64,000 nt of DNA from Bacilliculturomica massiliensis (lineage in GTDB: Bacteria; Bacillota; Clostridia; Peptostreptococcales; Anaerovoracaceae), in NCBI RefSeq assembly GCF_900605495.1, contig NZ_LR027602.1, forward strand, positions 450,456 through 514,455, given 5' to 3'. This document shows, one piece after another, positions 17,332 through 25,351 of this stretch. The notes under the pieces are model-generated. The model did no database searches. It saw only the letters and a program-made list of their open reading frames with translations, and was not told where the DNA came from. The translations under genes and the position numbers were made by a program. Each line of letters begins with the position of its first letter. Position 1 is the first letter of the stretch.

Positions 17332-18258
17332 ATGAAATTTTGTTTGATCGACGCGGAGGTCTTTATCGACCGTCCGGAACTGCTGGATCCGCTGCGCTCC
17401 CTGGGCGCGGTGGAGATGTACGCCGGCATCCCCCAGGATGCAGATGAAGTGGAGAGACGGGCTTTCGACGCGGATGTGATCGCATTCGGGCTGATGCAGT
17501 TTACCAACGAGATGCTGGACCGGCTGCCGAATCTGAAGATCTTACAGTTCATCGGTACGGGCGTGTGGAACTTCGTAGATGTGGATTACGCCCGGTCGAA
17601 GGGCATCAAGGTACTCAACATCGAGGGCTATGGGAGCAACGCGGTGGCGGAATTTGCCCTTTCCATGGCGCTGGCCATGGCCAAGAAGATCCCGCAGGCC
17701 GGCAATGTGCTGAAGACCGGAGGCTGGTCCATCGACGGTCTGATGGGAATGGAGATCAGCGGCTCCACGGTGGGCGTGCTGGGCACCGGCAGCATTGGCA
17801 GACTTGTGGCGGAAAAGTTTGTTAACATGGGCGCAAAGGTCATCGCCAACGATATCTATGAAAATGAAAGCCTGAAAAAGGACTGGGGCGTGACCTATGT
17901 GGGACTGGAAGAGCTGTTCCGCAGCTCGGATATCGTCACCGTACACATGAAGGTGACGAAAGAAAATGAAAAATTGATCGACGGCAGGCTGTTTGGACTG
18001 ATGAAGCCCCACGCCCTGTTCGTCAACGTGGCGAGAGCGGAGCTGGTCAATAACCGTGATCTCTTTGAAGCGCTGAAGGAAGGGCGCATGGGCGGGGCTG
18101 CCATAGACGTCTATGAGAACGAGCCGCCGGCGGATTCCGACTATGAACTGGCCCGTCTGGACAATGTGATCGCCACGCCGCACATGGCATACTACACGCA
18201 GGAGGCGAACGACAATTCCATTAAAATGATGGTGCAGTCCATCGCCGACGCGCTGTGA
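17332..18258 (+). CDS. D-isomer-specific 2-hydroxyacid dehydrogenase
   Basis: The 308-residue NAD(P)-dependent oxidoreductase interconverts a 2-oxoacid and a D-2-hydroxyacid. It shows the VAEFALSMALAMAKKIP helix, the Rossmann motif VGVLGTGSIGRLVAEKF, the catalytic Arg in NVARAELVN, the Glu in YENEPP and the catalytic His in TPHMAYYT. The start at 17332 follows a GGAGG at 17321-17325, which overlaps an earlier ATG at 17320. It ends the first transcription unit of the locus, with a terminator 25 nt after the stop. Substrate is probably the 2-oxoacid made by the upstream aminotransferase (inference). Confidence 0.92.
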   Translation: MKFCLIDAEVFIDRPELLDPLRSLGAVEMYAGIPQDADEVERRAFDADVIAFGLMQFTNEMLDRLPNLKILQFIGTGVWNFVDVDYARSKGIKVLNIEGYGSNAVAEFALSMALAMAKKIPQAGNVLKTGGWSIDGLMGMEISGSTVGVLGTGSIGRLVAEKFVNMGAKVIANDIYENESLKKDWGVTYVGLEELFRSSDIVTVHMKVTKENEKLIDGRLFGLMKPHALFVNVARAELVNNRDLFEALKEGRMGGAAIDVYENEPPADSDYELARLDNVIATPHMAYYTQEANDNSIKMMVQSIADAL

Positions 18259-18281
18259 CAAGCTCGATAGGTTGAAGACAG

Positions 18282-18318
18282 GAAAACGCCGCGCTGGATC
18301 CACAGCGCGGCGTTTTCT
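18282..18318 (+). terminator. Rho-independent terminator after the 2-hydroxyacid dehydrogenase
   Basis: A 14-bp GC-rich stem is formed by AAAACGCCGCGCTG and its complement, with a 5-nt loop, ending in TTTT. Confidence 0.85.
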
Positions 18319-18474
18319 GATCCTGCTGGAAAAATCGCCTACTGATCCTTCCTCATGCTGCAAAAAAGCCGATCATTTGACGGTGCTCGAAGGGCGGATG
18401 GGATTCCGTCGATAGCTTTTTGTAAGAGCAGGACTTTTTAATACTGAAATTTTCAGAAAAATAGCAGGAATGGG

Positions 18475-18503
18475 TTGCAAAAGCATGAAAGGTATGCGAT
18501 AAT
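18475..18503 (+). promoter_or_regulatory. Sigma-A promoter for the second guanidino-compound unit
   Basis: TTGCAA (18475-18480) and GATAAT (18498-18503) are spaced 17 nt. The 18259-18621 gap thus holds a terminator, this promoter and an operator, and no gene. Confidence 0.6.
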
Positions 18504-18506
18504 ATA

Positions 18507-18534
18507 CACACAGTGCACAGTATACAGTATACAG
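18507..18534 (+). promoter_or_regulatory. Second candidate GntR operator
   Basis: CACACAGTGCACAG is followed by tandem AGTATACAGTATACAG. It sits immediately after the -10, as does the 13.7-kb site, and shares GTGCAC and GTATAC words with it. This suggests common control of both units. Confidence 0.5.
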
Positions 18535-18621
18535 TTTTCGACATGACAGAGCCGCCTCTGGGGCGCTCTGCAGAAAAGTAACAGAAGTCAAACAGTGAAG
18601 ATGAGTTTAGGAGGTAAAAAT

Positions 18622-19497
18622 ATGAAGTATGGTTGTCAGTCCATGGTAGGAAAAATCGAGTCGATCCTGATCAAGCATCCGAAGCAGGCTTTCATCAGCC
18701 AGGAAAATCTGGATAAGACCTGGGAGGAATTCAAGTATTTCGGCTGCCCGGATTATGAGAAGGTGCTGGAAGAGTACGCGGTATTTGAAAAGATCATAAA
18801 GGATAATGTGGAGAACGTCTATTATCTGCCCCAGGACGACCGCACGGGACTGGATTCTATTTACACGCACGATCCGCTGAAGATCACCAGAAAGGGCGCG
18901 ATCTACTTCCCCATGGGTAAGGTCCTCAGAGGAAAGGAATATCAGGCCACGAGAGAATTTCTGGAAGGCATCGGCATCCCCACGCTTGGCTTCATCGAGG
19001 CTCCGGGCAAAATGGAGGGCGGCGACGTACTCTGGATCGATGAGAAGACAGTGGCCATCGGACGGGGATACCGCACCAACGACGAGGGGATCCGTCAGTT
19101 TAAAGAGCTGACCAAGGATGTGGTAGACGAATATATCATCGTTCCCATGCCTCACGGAGACGGGGAGGACTGCTGTCTCCATCTGATGAGCATTATCAGC
19201 TTTGTAGATACCGACAAAGCGGTGGTCTATTCCAAATATATGCCGGTGTTTTTCCGGGAATATCTGCTGGAGCGGGGCATCCAGCTCATCGAATGCAATG
19301 ATGAGGAGTACGACTATCTGGGTTCCAATCTCCTGGCCCTTGAACCGGGGAAATGCGTGTTGATCGCAGGCTGTCCGGATATTCAGAAGAAGCTGGAAGA
19401 TGCGGGCGTCACCGTATTTACATATGAAGGGAAAGAAATGTCCTACAGAGGAACAGGCGGCCCCACCTGCCTGACCTGCCCGCTGACGAGATTGTGA
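18622..19497 (+). CDS. Arginine-deiminase/amidinotransferase-superfamily protein
   Basis: The 291-residue protein shows the superfamily's acidic motif MEGGDVLWID, the catalytic His187 in DCCLHLMS and the C-terminal nucleophile region GGPTCLTCPLTRL (Cys283 most likely). It is shorter than classical arginine deiminases (about 410 residues) and resembles the group of stand-alone deiminases and amidinotransferases. Start 18622 follows AGGAGG at 18609-18614 by 7 nt. It is followed 49 nt later by a RocB-like hydrolase. Two distinct members of this superfamily in one locus point to a guanidino or ureido substrate. Confidence 0.87.
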   Translation: MKYGCQSMVGKIESILIKHPKQAFISQENLDKTWEEFKYFGCPDYEKVLEEYAVFEKIIKDNVENVYYLPQDDRTGLDSIYTHDPLKITRKGAIYFPMGKVLRGKEYQATREFLEGIGIPTLGFIEAPGKMEGGDVLWIDEKTVAIGRGYRTNDEGIRQFKELTKDVVDEYIIVPMPHGDGEDCCLHLMSIISFVDTDKAVVYSKYMPVFFREYLLERGIQLIECNDEEYDYLGSNLLALEPGKCVLIAGCPDIQKKLEDAGVTVFTYEGKEMSYRGTGGPTCLTCPLTRL

Positions 19498-19546
19498 TCG
19501 GCCGGGGTAAATGATCGATATCAAAGAAAATATCTGGAGAGTGGAA

Positions 19547-21445
19547 ATGGAGAGCAGAAGGGAATTTATTCTGAATCAGATCGGGGAGGAGATCAAAGAG
19601 ATCCTCTACGGATACATAAAAGCGGAGAGCTTTACGCATTCGGAAAAGGAAAAGGAAGCGGAGGCGTTTTTTCTGAACTACTTCGCGGAGAAGGCCTACT
19701 GGAAGGAGCACCCGGAGTATTTCGGGACCTGTCCCATTCGGGACGATCCGTTCGGGCGCGCCGCCGCCTTTGCCATGGTGAGGGGCGAGGGGCCGGAGAC
19801 TATGGTGTTCGTCCATCACAACGACGTGGTGACGGTGGAGGATTTCAAGCTGCTGAAACCCCTGGCTTTCTCCCCTGATGATCTGGAGCGGGAGCTGCAC
19901 AAGCTTCGGGATTCCTTTTCGGAGGAAGCCGCCGAAGATCTGGACGCGGGGACCTATCTGTACGGCAGGGGCGTCTGTGACATGAAGGGCGGCGGAGCGA
20001 TCCAGATGGCGCTGCTCTCCCGTTATGGAGAGCTGGTCCGCGGGCAGGAGACCGTCGCCGGCCGGCCGGAAGCTGGAGCCGGCGGTGTGGCTGCCGGCGA
20101 AGCTGGCGGCGGGGCTGTTGATGGGTCCCACGGTGGCCAACGCATTTTTCAACAGCTTTCCAGTGATATTAATAGAGCGCAGACGCACCAGCAGCAGAAG
20201 GTTTTCCTTACACATATCCACATGTATATGTGTATAAGGGGCAGTACCGGGGCCATGGCCGGATGGGTCTTCCGCGGGAACCTCATCGTGCTGGCGGTGC
20301 CGGACGAAGAGAATCTGTCGGCGGGCATGCGCACCGCGATCCTGCTTTTGGCGGAGCTGAAAGATAAATACGGACTGGATTACAAGATCATGGTCAATTC
20401 AGAGCCGCATCAGAGAAAAGACCCGGATAAGGGTGTGTTTTCGCTGGGCTCGGTGGGTAAACTGATGCCGTTTCTCTATGTGCGTGGGTCCCTGGCCCAC
20501 GTGGGAAAGGTATTTGAAGGCTTCAATCCGCTCAATCTGATGAGCGGCATCGTGAGGAAGACGGAGCTGAACATGGACCTGTCGGACGTGGTGGGCTGCG
20601 AGGCGGCGCCGCCGCCGACCTGGCTGTTCTACAGAGACAGGAAGATCAAATACGACGTGTCCATGCCGCTTTCTGTCACCGGCTGCTTCAGCATTCTGAC
20701 GTTAAAGCAGACCCCTGGAACCCTGCTGAACAAGGTGCGGTCCATCTGCCAGGAGGCTTTCGACGAGATCATCGCGGAGATGAACGCCAATTACAGCCGT
20801 TTTCTGAAGGCCACGGGTCAGGAGGAAAGAAGGCTGCCCTGGGAGACGAAGGTGGTGGACTTTGCCGAGCTTTACGGCGAAGCCTATGCCGTTCACGGCG
20901 AGGAATTCCGCAGCGCGTATGAAAAGAAGATGGCGGAGCTGGCGGAACTGCTGAACAGCGACGAGATGACGCTGCTGGGCTGCAATTTTGAGCTGGTGGA
21001 TTTTGTCTACAATTATATAGACGATCTGTCGCCGCGGGTGGTCTTTGGACTGATCCCGCCTTATTACCCCAACGTGTCGAACCTGTTCCTGGATCGGCTG
21101 CCCGATACGATCCGCAGCATCGGAGAGATACTGGGGGACTTCACGAAAGAGCAGTTTGGGCAGGAATACGTGAAAGAATATTTCTACACAGGGATCTCGG
21201 ATCTGAGCTATACCAGCATTTCCGACAGTCAGGAGATCACAAAGGCATTGAAAGATTCCATGCCGTTTTTCGGGAATCTCTACGACATCCCCGTGGCGGA
21301 GATCGAGAAAATATCCATGCCCTGTATCAATATCGGCCCCTGGGGCAAGGATTTTCATAAGCTGACAGAGCGGGTGCTGAAAGAAGACCTGTACGAGAGA
21401 ACGCCGCAGATCATCGAGTACGCTATCGAAAAGATCCTGGGGTAA
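19547..21445 (+). CDS. RocB-like M20-family metallohydrolase with an in-frame insertion
   Basis: The 632-residue protein resembles arginine-utilisation protein RocB (peptidase M20 superfamily). It has the metal-site segments VFVHHNDVVTVED and GRGVCDMKGGGAIQMALL, and the catalytic-Glu segment VPDEENLSAGM. RocB homologues are usually about 540-560 residues. Here about 75 residues of low-complexity sequence lie between the DMKGG helix and the FRGNLIVLAVPDEE strand (DNA about 20037-20265). The likely start is 19547 (GGAGAG upstream, MESRREFIL resembles RocB); 19511 is an alternative. It is probably the last gene of the unit. Whether the insertion is tolerated is unclear. Confidence 0.8.
   Translation: MESRREFILNQIGEEIKEILYGYIKAESFTHSEKEKEAEAFFLNYFAEKAYWKEHPEYFGTCPIRDDPFGRAAAFAMVRGEGPETMVFVHHNDVVTVEDFKLLKPLAFSPDDLERELHKLRDSFSEEAAEDLDAGTYLYGRGVCDMKGGGAIQMALLSRYGELVRGQETVAGRPEAGAGGVAAGEAGGGAVDGSHGGQRIFQQLSSDINRAQTHQQQKVFLTHIHMYMCIRGSTGAMAGWVFRGNLIVLAVPDEENLSAGMRTAILLLAELKDKYGLDYKIMVNSEPHQRKDPDKGVFSLGSVGKLMPFLYVRGSLAHVGKVFEGFNPLNLMSGIVRKTELNMDLSDVVGCEAAPPPTWLFYRDRKIKYDVSMPLSVTGCFSILTLKQTPGTLLNKVRSICQEAFDEIIAEMNANYSRFLKATGQEERRLPWETKVVDFAELYGEAYAVHGEEFRSAYEKKMAELAELLNSDEMTLLGCNFELVDFVYNYIDDLSPRVVFGLIPPYYPNVSNLFLDRLPDTIRSIGEILGDFTKEQFGQEYVKEYFYTGISDLSYTSISDSQEITKALKDSMPFFGNLYDIPVAEIEKISMPCINIGPWGKDFHKLTERVLKEDLYERTPQIIEYAIEKILG
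20207..20250 (+). other. Tn5-mosaic-end-like inverted sequence inside the rocB-like gene
   Basis: ATATGTGTATAAGGGGCAG matches 16 of 19 positions of the Tn5 mosaic end (AGATGTGTATAAGAGACAG). An imperfect inverted partner, CTTACACATAT, lies just upstream. It marks the right part of the extra DNA in the RocB-like gene. Confidence 0.4.
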
Positions 21446-21452
21446 AATGAAG

Positions 21453-21502
21453 AAAACGCCATGGCCGCCCCGCAGCGGGGACAGTCCATGGCATTTTCTT
21501 TT
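21453..21502 (+). terminator. Terminator after the rocB-like gene
   Basis: Nested stems: CGCCATGG pairs with CCATGGC(A), and CCCCG with CGGGG, flanked by AAAA and TTTT. It is nearly symmetrical and could also serve the convergent minus-strand gene at 21536. Confidence 0.7.
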
Positions 21503-21535
21503 GGGATGCGTTTTGTGCGGGGGCAACAACAGCTA

Positions 21536-21913
21536 TTATAAATGCTCCGTTCGACGTCGGATCTGCATTTGATTCAGACCGGAAGAAAGCATTATTGTTC
21601 GGAATGATTTGGCCGCGGCAGCGGCGGACACGTTGTGAAGCTGTTTGTTTCTAATGATAGAAAGCATTGCGTATGCAGCATTTACACTGATGCCAAGTTG
21701 AACTGCCAGTAACTTTTCTTTTCGGTCATAGAAGCCTGGTTCGCAGTTCTCCAGCCCATTTGAAACAATAAAATCGGCGACGGTACGTTCCATTTTCCGC
21801 TGCTGAACTGAAACGCGGAACGCGCGGACGAGACCGAGAACCGTGCCGATACTAATTGTGATAAAGATAAAAAATGCCAAGGGCCCTCGCAAAAATCCAT
21901 TAAACATGAACAT
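21536..21913 (-). CDS. Small single-span membrane protein, unknown
   Basis: The 125-residue protein has one N-terminal transmembrane helix (GPLAFFIFITISIGTVLGLV) and a cytoplasmic, mixed-charge C-terminal part of about 90 residues (FIVSNGLENCEPGFYDRKEKL, AAYAMLSIIRNKQL). The start at 21913 has GGGAGG upstream at suitable distance; a longer form from 21964 lacks one. AT-content is higher than in neighbouring genes. I recognise no family. Confidence 0.55.
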   Translation of the reverse strand: MFMFNGFLRGPLAFFIFITISIGTVLGLVRAFRVSVQQRKMERTVADFIVSNGLENCEPGFYDRKEKLLAVQLGISVNAAYAMLSIIRNKQLHNVSAAAAAKSFRTIMLSSGLNQMQIRRRTEHL

Positions 21914-22355
21914 GCTATTCCTCCCTGGAAACCTGTAGGATAATATGTCGATTCTACGTATCAATCACTTTTTCGAGTGGAACCAGCGGGCCATCAGAAG
22001 CAACGAAACCGCAGCTTTTGGTCTCGGCGCTACCTATGTTGACGGAATAGCTGGTCGCATGACTGTGGCCCCTTTTTTAGGTGAAAGTTTAATGGGCTTG
22101 GTATTCATGTGAGAGTCTCCTGTTTAAGTAAAGTATACTGTGGCGTAACCCTATCATCAAGAGAAGAATTACGGCGGCAAGAACAATTAGTATACGGCTG
22201 GCGATTGAAGTACGTGGATTGGAGACACACAGAAGTGTTGGATGCGGAGACGGAGGTCTGCGGCATGCCCTCCATGGCGGCCCGGCCGCCTGCGATCCGG
22301 ACTCCGGAATGGTGGACGGCGGGGAGTTCTTTGATCATGGGATGATCGAACTCTG

Positions 22356-22530
22356 GGATAGGTGAAAACGGTAAAAAAATTCGCAGATCACATACAAACA
22401 GGTGAAAAACAGCGATTATTATTCAATATTTGCTGGGAAATAGGTGAAAACTCAATAAAAGATGGGGGATCGCCTATTTGGCAGTTCTCTTTCGGTGAAA
22501 CCGAGAAAAAAATCCGGATCTCGCCCATTC
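22356..22530 (+). repeat. Dispersed 175-bp hairpin element, copy 2
   Basis: It begins GGATAGGTGAAAACGGT plus an A-run and ends TCTCGCCCATTC. The central hairpin pairs AAATAGGTGA with TCGCCTATTT. The third segment reads TTCGGTGAAACCGAGAAAAA. It lies in the 21914-22827 gap upstream of the tRNA terminator; the remainder of that gap shows no convincing gene. Confidence 0.8.
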
Positions 22531-22789
22531 ACCTGCAGGGACTGACGACAGAGCAGCGGCCGCCGCAGGGGAACCGCCAGCCCGCGAATGAGGACCGTCG
22601 TCCGCCGGGGGCTCGACAAGCCCGAAAGGATATCGTCCGTGGGTGGACCGCCAGCACACGAAAGAGGATGACGGGCCGCCGAGTGATCTGCTGCCGGTGG
22701 GATGCACCGGGTCCTTCCAGGCTGCGCGTTTCGAAGTGTATGAGGTGAGTTTGGCCGGTCTTTCTTTCTCTCTCGGACCATTTTTTCGA

Positions 22790-22824
22790 AGTAAATAAAA
22801 AGGACATCTTTTCAGATGTCCTTA
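22790..22824 (-). terminator. Rho-independent terminator of tRNA-Ala
   Basis: Read on the minus strand, AAGGACATCT, a 4-nt loop and AGATGTCCTT are followed by TTTAT just after the tRNA 3' end. Confidence 0.85.
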
Positions 22825-22827
22825 ATT

Positions 22828-22903
22828 TGGTGGAGACAAGGAGGATCGAACTCCTGACCTTCTGACTGCCAGTCAGACGCGCTCCCAGCTGCGCCATGCC
22901 CCC
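22828..22903 (-). tRNA. tRNA-Ala (anticodon GGC), CCA encoded
   Basis: The 76-nt minus-strand gene folds into a cloverleaf. The acceptor arms are GGGGGCA and TGTCTCC with discriminator A and encoded CCA. The anticodon stem TCTGA/TCAGA carries the loop CTGGCAG (anticodon GGC), and the T arm holds GTTCGATC. Position 3 is G and position 70 is U, the G3-U70 pair that identifies alanine tRNAs. A consensus promoter and a terminator flank it. Confidence 0.95.
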
Positions 22904-22923
22904 ATGGATATGTCAACGTTTAT

Positions 22924-22952
22924 ATTATAAGCAGATCCAGCCAATATGTCAA
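22924..22952 (-). promoter_or_regulatory. Consensus sigma-A promoter of tRNA-Ala
   Basis: On the minus strand, TTGACA (22947-22952) and TATAAT (22924-22929) are separated by exactly 17 nt, 21 nt before the tRNA 5' end. It is one of the two perfect -35/-10 pairs seen in this window. Confidence 0.85.
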
Positions 22953-23235
22953 TATTTTTTTGTAAAAAAATCTGTCCGGCTGAGATGGGTCCGGTCTGTG
23001 TGCTGGGAGGTCCCGCGGAAGGGCGGTTTTCCATCCCGATGGATCCTGCGAAATCTGTGGTCTTTCGTCGATAATTCACGGGTATTTCGTATCGGGCGCG
23101 CAGCGGATATGTGATAGAATTGGTAACAGAAACGAAGTCGGAGTCCGGAGGATTTTGTCGCTGTGTGACCGGCATGGATCCGAAGCCGTTCAGACGGCTG
23201 CACATGAACGGCTTCGGAGAGGAGGGAAAGGGTCC

Positions 23236-24528
23236 GTGGACAGAAACAGTACGGATGACATTTTGGATCGGGGGATCGATTATTACCTGTCAGAACTGAA
23301 TTTATCGAGAGGATGGATGGCGGCGCTGGCCGTTTTGCTTTTTCAGGGTATAAACTTGCTGGATCCTGATTTTTATAAAAGCGCGCGTTTATGGGTGGGT
23401 TTTGCTGTTCTGGTACCTGGGTGTTTTCTATTTCTGGCGTACTGCCGCGCCTATAAAAAGAAGCGGATCGCGTGCAGCCGGCGGTCGGACTGGATCTATC
23501 TGTGTTTTTGGGCGATCATCTCGCTGGGAATGATGCCTTACTTTGTGGAGGATGTCAGGGCCGGCGGTATGCCGTCCAACTGTTTTCTGCTCTGCTGCGC
23601 GCTGATGATCGTGCCGGTGTTTCCCGCGCCGCAGACGGCAGCCCTGTTCGGGGTCTATCTGGCGGAGAATCTGATCATTTCCATCGGAATGCACGCGCAA
23701 CCGGTCTACCACCTGCAGATCCTGGTCGTCTGTGGGATCGGATGTCTGTTTTCGTGCCGCACCCACCAATTCTACATCGGGGTGATCGACGACCTGAAGG
23801 AACGGTCCTGCAGAGATTTTATGACGAAGATATATAATCGCAGAGGGTGCAGGGATCAGGTCTACCGCATGGTGGAGATGTGTCTGCGCCACGGCAGGCC
23901 TTTCGCATTTTTCATGGTAGACATCGACGGGTTTAAGCAGTTCAACGACAGATTCGGTCACCGAAGGGGGGATGAAGCGCTGATCGCTGCGGCGGAATGC
24001 CTGGGGGAGTGCCTTGCCAGAAAGAGCGACATCTTGTGCAGGTACGGCGGCGAGGAGTTTCTGGCGGTAGCGTCCGTGCCCTCCGATCAGGAGGCGCGGT
24101 GGATCGCGGAACGCATGCGCGCATCGGTGGAGGCGAAAATGATCGAGGGGGCCTGTCCGGATGTGAGCCCGTATTTGACCATCAGCGTGGGGGTCTCTGT
24201 CTGCATGCCGGAAGGGACGGGGAAACAGGACATTTGTGTGGATGACATGATCGTGAAAGCGGATGAGGCGCTCTACGCGGCGAAAGGAGATGGGAGAAAC
24301 TGTGTACGGCTTCTCAGGGTGTCCGGACGCGGGCGTTCTCTCAGGATCCTGGATTCGCGATGCGCCGTCGCCGCGGCACGGGCGGCGGCTGGAACGGCGG
24401 GCAGCACGGCCGGAGGGGCGGACAGCAAAGCGGCGAGCAGAGGGGTGGCGGCCGGAGGGGCGGACAACAAAGCGGCGGGCAGAACGCCGGCGGACGCTGC
24501 GATGGGCGAAGGGCGGACCTCATACTGA
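23236..24528 (+). CDS. Membrane-anchored diguanylate cyclase (GGDEF)
   Basis: The 430-residue protein has about six N-terminal transmembrane helices (residues 25-185), then a GGDEF domain that makes cyclic di-GMP from two GTP. The active-site loop is RYGGEEF, preceded by DIDGFKQFNDRFGH and followed by the VKADEALYAAK motif. The RxxD inhibitory-site motif is not evident. The start is taken as GTG 23236, 9 nt after GGAGGG; ATG at 23155 would add a non-hydrophobic leader. The last 65 residues are Ala/Gly-rich with a 13-residue in-frame duplication (GGADSKAA and GGADNKAA). Confidence 0.88.
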   Translation: MDRNSTDDILDRGIDYYLSELNLSRGWMAALAVLLFQGINLLDPDFYKSARLWVGFAVLVPGCFLFLAYCRAYKKKRIACSRRSDWIYLCFWAIISLGMMPYFVEDVRAGGMPSNCFLLCCALMIVPVFPAPQTAALFGVYLAENLIISIGMHAQPVYHLQILVVCGIGCLFSCRTHQFYIGVIDDLKERSCRDFMTKIYNRRGCRDQVYRMVEMCLRHGRPFAFFMVDIDGFKQFNDRFGHRRGDEALIAAAECLGECLARKSDILCRYGGEEFLAVASVPSDQEARWIAERMRASVEAKMIEGACPDVSPYLTISVGVSVCMPEGTGKQDICVDDMIVKADEALYAAKGDGRNCVRLLRVSGRGRSLRILDSRCAVAAARAAAGTAGSTAGGADSKAASRGVAAGGADNKAAGRTPADAAMGEGRTSY

Positions 24529-24570
24529 AAATGCCTGCCAGGCTTTCCGCCGGCAGGCATTTTCAGTATG
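24521..24570 (+). terminator. Perfect 19-bp hairpin at the end of the diguanylate cyclase gene
   Basis: CATACTGAAAATGCCTGCC and its exact complement flank a 12-nt loop. The left arm contains the stop codon. No long T-run follows, so termination relies on the AT-rich half of the stem. Confidence 0.6.
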
Positions 24571-24618
24571 AGTGTATGTATATGTTTCTTATAAGCGTGA
24601 TTTGACTGGGCTGTTGTT

Positions 24619-24646
24619 TCGGGGCGGCCTGCGCCGCCCCTTTATA
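24619..24646 (+). terminator. Small GC hairpin followed by TTTATAT
   Basis: GGGGCGG and CCGCCCC arms with a 6-nt loop, followed by TTTATAT on the plus strand, lie between the convergent GGDEF and kal genes. It is a plausible second terminator. Confidence 0.5.
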
Positions 24647-24670
24647 TGGTATGGAATCAAAATGGCTTAA

Positions 24671-25069
24671 TTATTTGTTCTTTCTCTGGCTGTCCTTCGG
24701 GGTGACGCATACGCCCTTGGCTCTGCACACGACGATGGGCTCTTCCAGGAAATCTGCTGCGGAGGGGCTGATGTCCGGTCTGGCAGCGACTACCTTCTTG
24801 GCGACAAATTCCATGGTTCTGGAAGTGTTGCCCATCTTGGTGATCTCGCCGTAGGCTTCGATGTAGTCTCCCGCATAGGTAGGAGCCAGGAACTCGACCT
24901 CGTCATATCTCAGGAACAGACCTTCGTCGCCGTCGGCGATGATCAGAAGCTCTGTGGCCACGTCGCCGAACAGGTGGACCATATGGGCTCCGTCCACCAG
25001 GCTGCCGCCGTAGTGAGCATCTTTATGGGACATTCTCAGTCTGATTGTCGAGGTAATTTTCTTCTCCAT
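24671..25069 (-). CDS. kal: 3-aminobutyryl-CoA ammonia-lyase
   Basis: The 132-residue hotdog-fold enzyme removes ammonia from L-3-aminobutyryl-CoA to give crotonyl-CoA, the last lysine-specific step of lysine fermentation to butyrate and acetate. Length and the segments [35 protein letters not shown] and [17 protein letters not shown] match Kal proteins from Fusobacterium and Clostridia as I know them. It is transcribed divergently from the lysine regulator, and a sigma-54 promoter lies about 200 nt upstream on its strand. GGAGAA lies before the start. A compact, intact gene. Confidence 0.9.
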   Translation of the reverse strand: MEKKITSTIRLRMSHKDAHYGGSLVDGAHMVHLFGDVATELLIIADGDEGLFLRYDEVEFLAPTYAGDYIEAYGEITKMGNTSRTMEFVAKKVVAARPDISPSAADFLEEPIVVCRAKGVCVTPKDSQRKNK

Positions 25070-25267
25070 TTTATATTCTCCTTTTCACTGATCTGCGACT
25101 GCCGTCCCCAGCCCTTTGATCACAGATGGGATCAGGGCCGGCGTGTCTTCCACACAGACCGCCGGACGATTCTGGAACCGATGGGTGGTCTCTTCCGCGG
25201 ACCACCGCGGCTGGTCATGACGGCAAATTCGAAAAATTAGATTTTATGTGTATGTCAATATTATGTT

Positions 25268-25282
25268 GCAATTTCCGTGCCA
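25268..25282 (-). promoter_or_regulatory. Sigma-54 promoter for kal
   Basis: On the minus strand it reads TGGCACGGAAATTGC, an exact TGGCAC-N5-TTGC (-24/-12) element directed at kal. Half-sites AACCGA and TCGGTT lie 30-50 nt upstream at 25314-25332 and could bind the regulator encoded divergently. Confidence 0.85.
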
Positions 25283-25302
25283 ATGGTTTATCCTTGTATT
25301 AA

Positions 25303-25337
25303 CCGAAAAAGCGAACCGATTTTGACTCGGTTTTCGG
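25303..25337 (+). promoter_or_regulatory. Candidate activator site between kal and its regulator gene
   Basis: Nested inverted repeats: CCGAAAA with TTTTCGG, and AACCGA (25314-25319) with TCGGTT (25327-25332). The half-site resembles the GAACC/GGTTC palindromes before kdd. It lies very close to the regulator start, so autoregulation is possible. Confidence 0.4.
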
Positions 25338-25351
25338 AGGGGACAGGAGAA

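Noticed and set aside
22109..22345. 78-codon frame between the small membrane protein gene and the tRNA
   Set aside because: No ribosome site, no recognisable sequence pattern, and it abuts the repeat element.
24521..24570. Transposon end or attachment site from the perfect 19-bp inverted repeat
   Set aside because: It coincides with the gene end and fits a transcription terminator; no transposase or duplicated target was seen.
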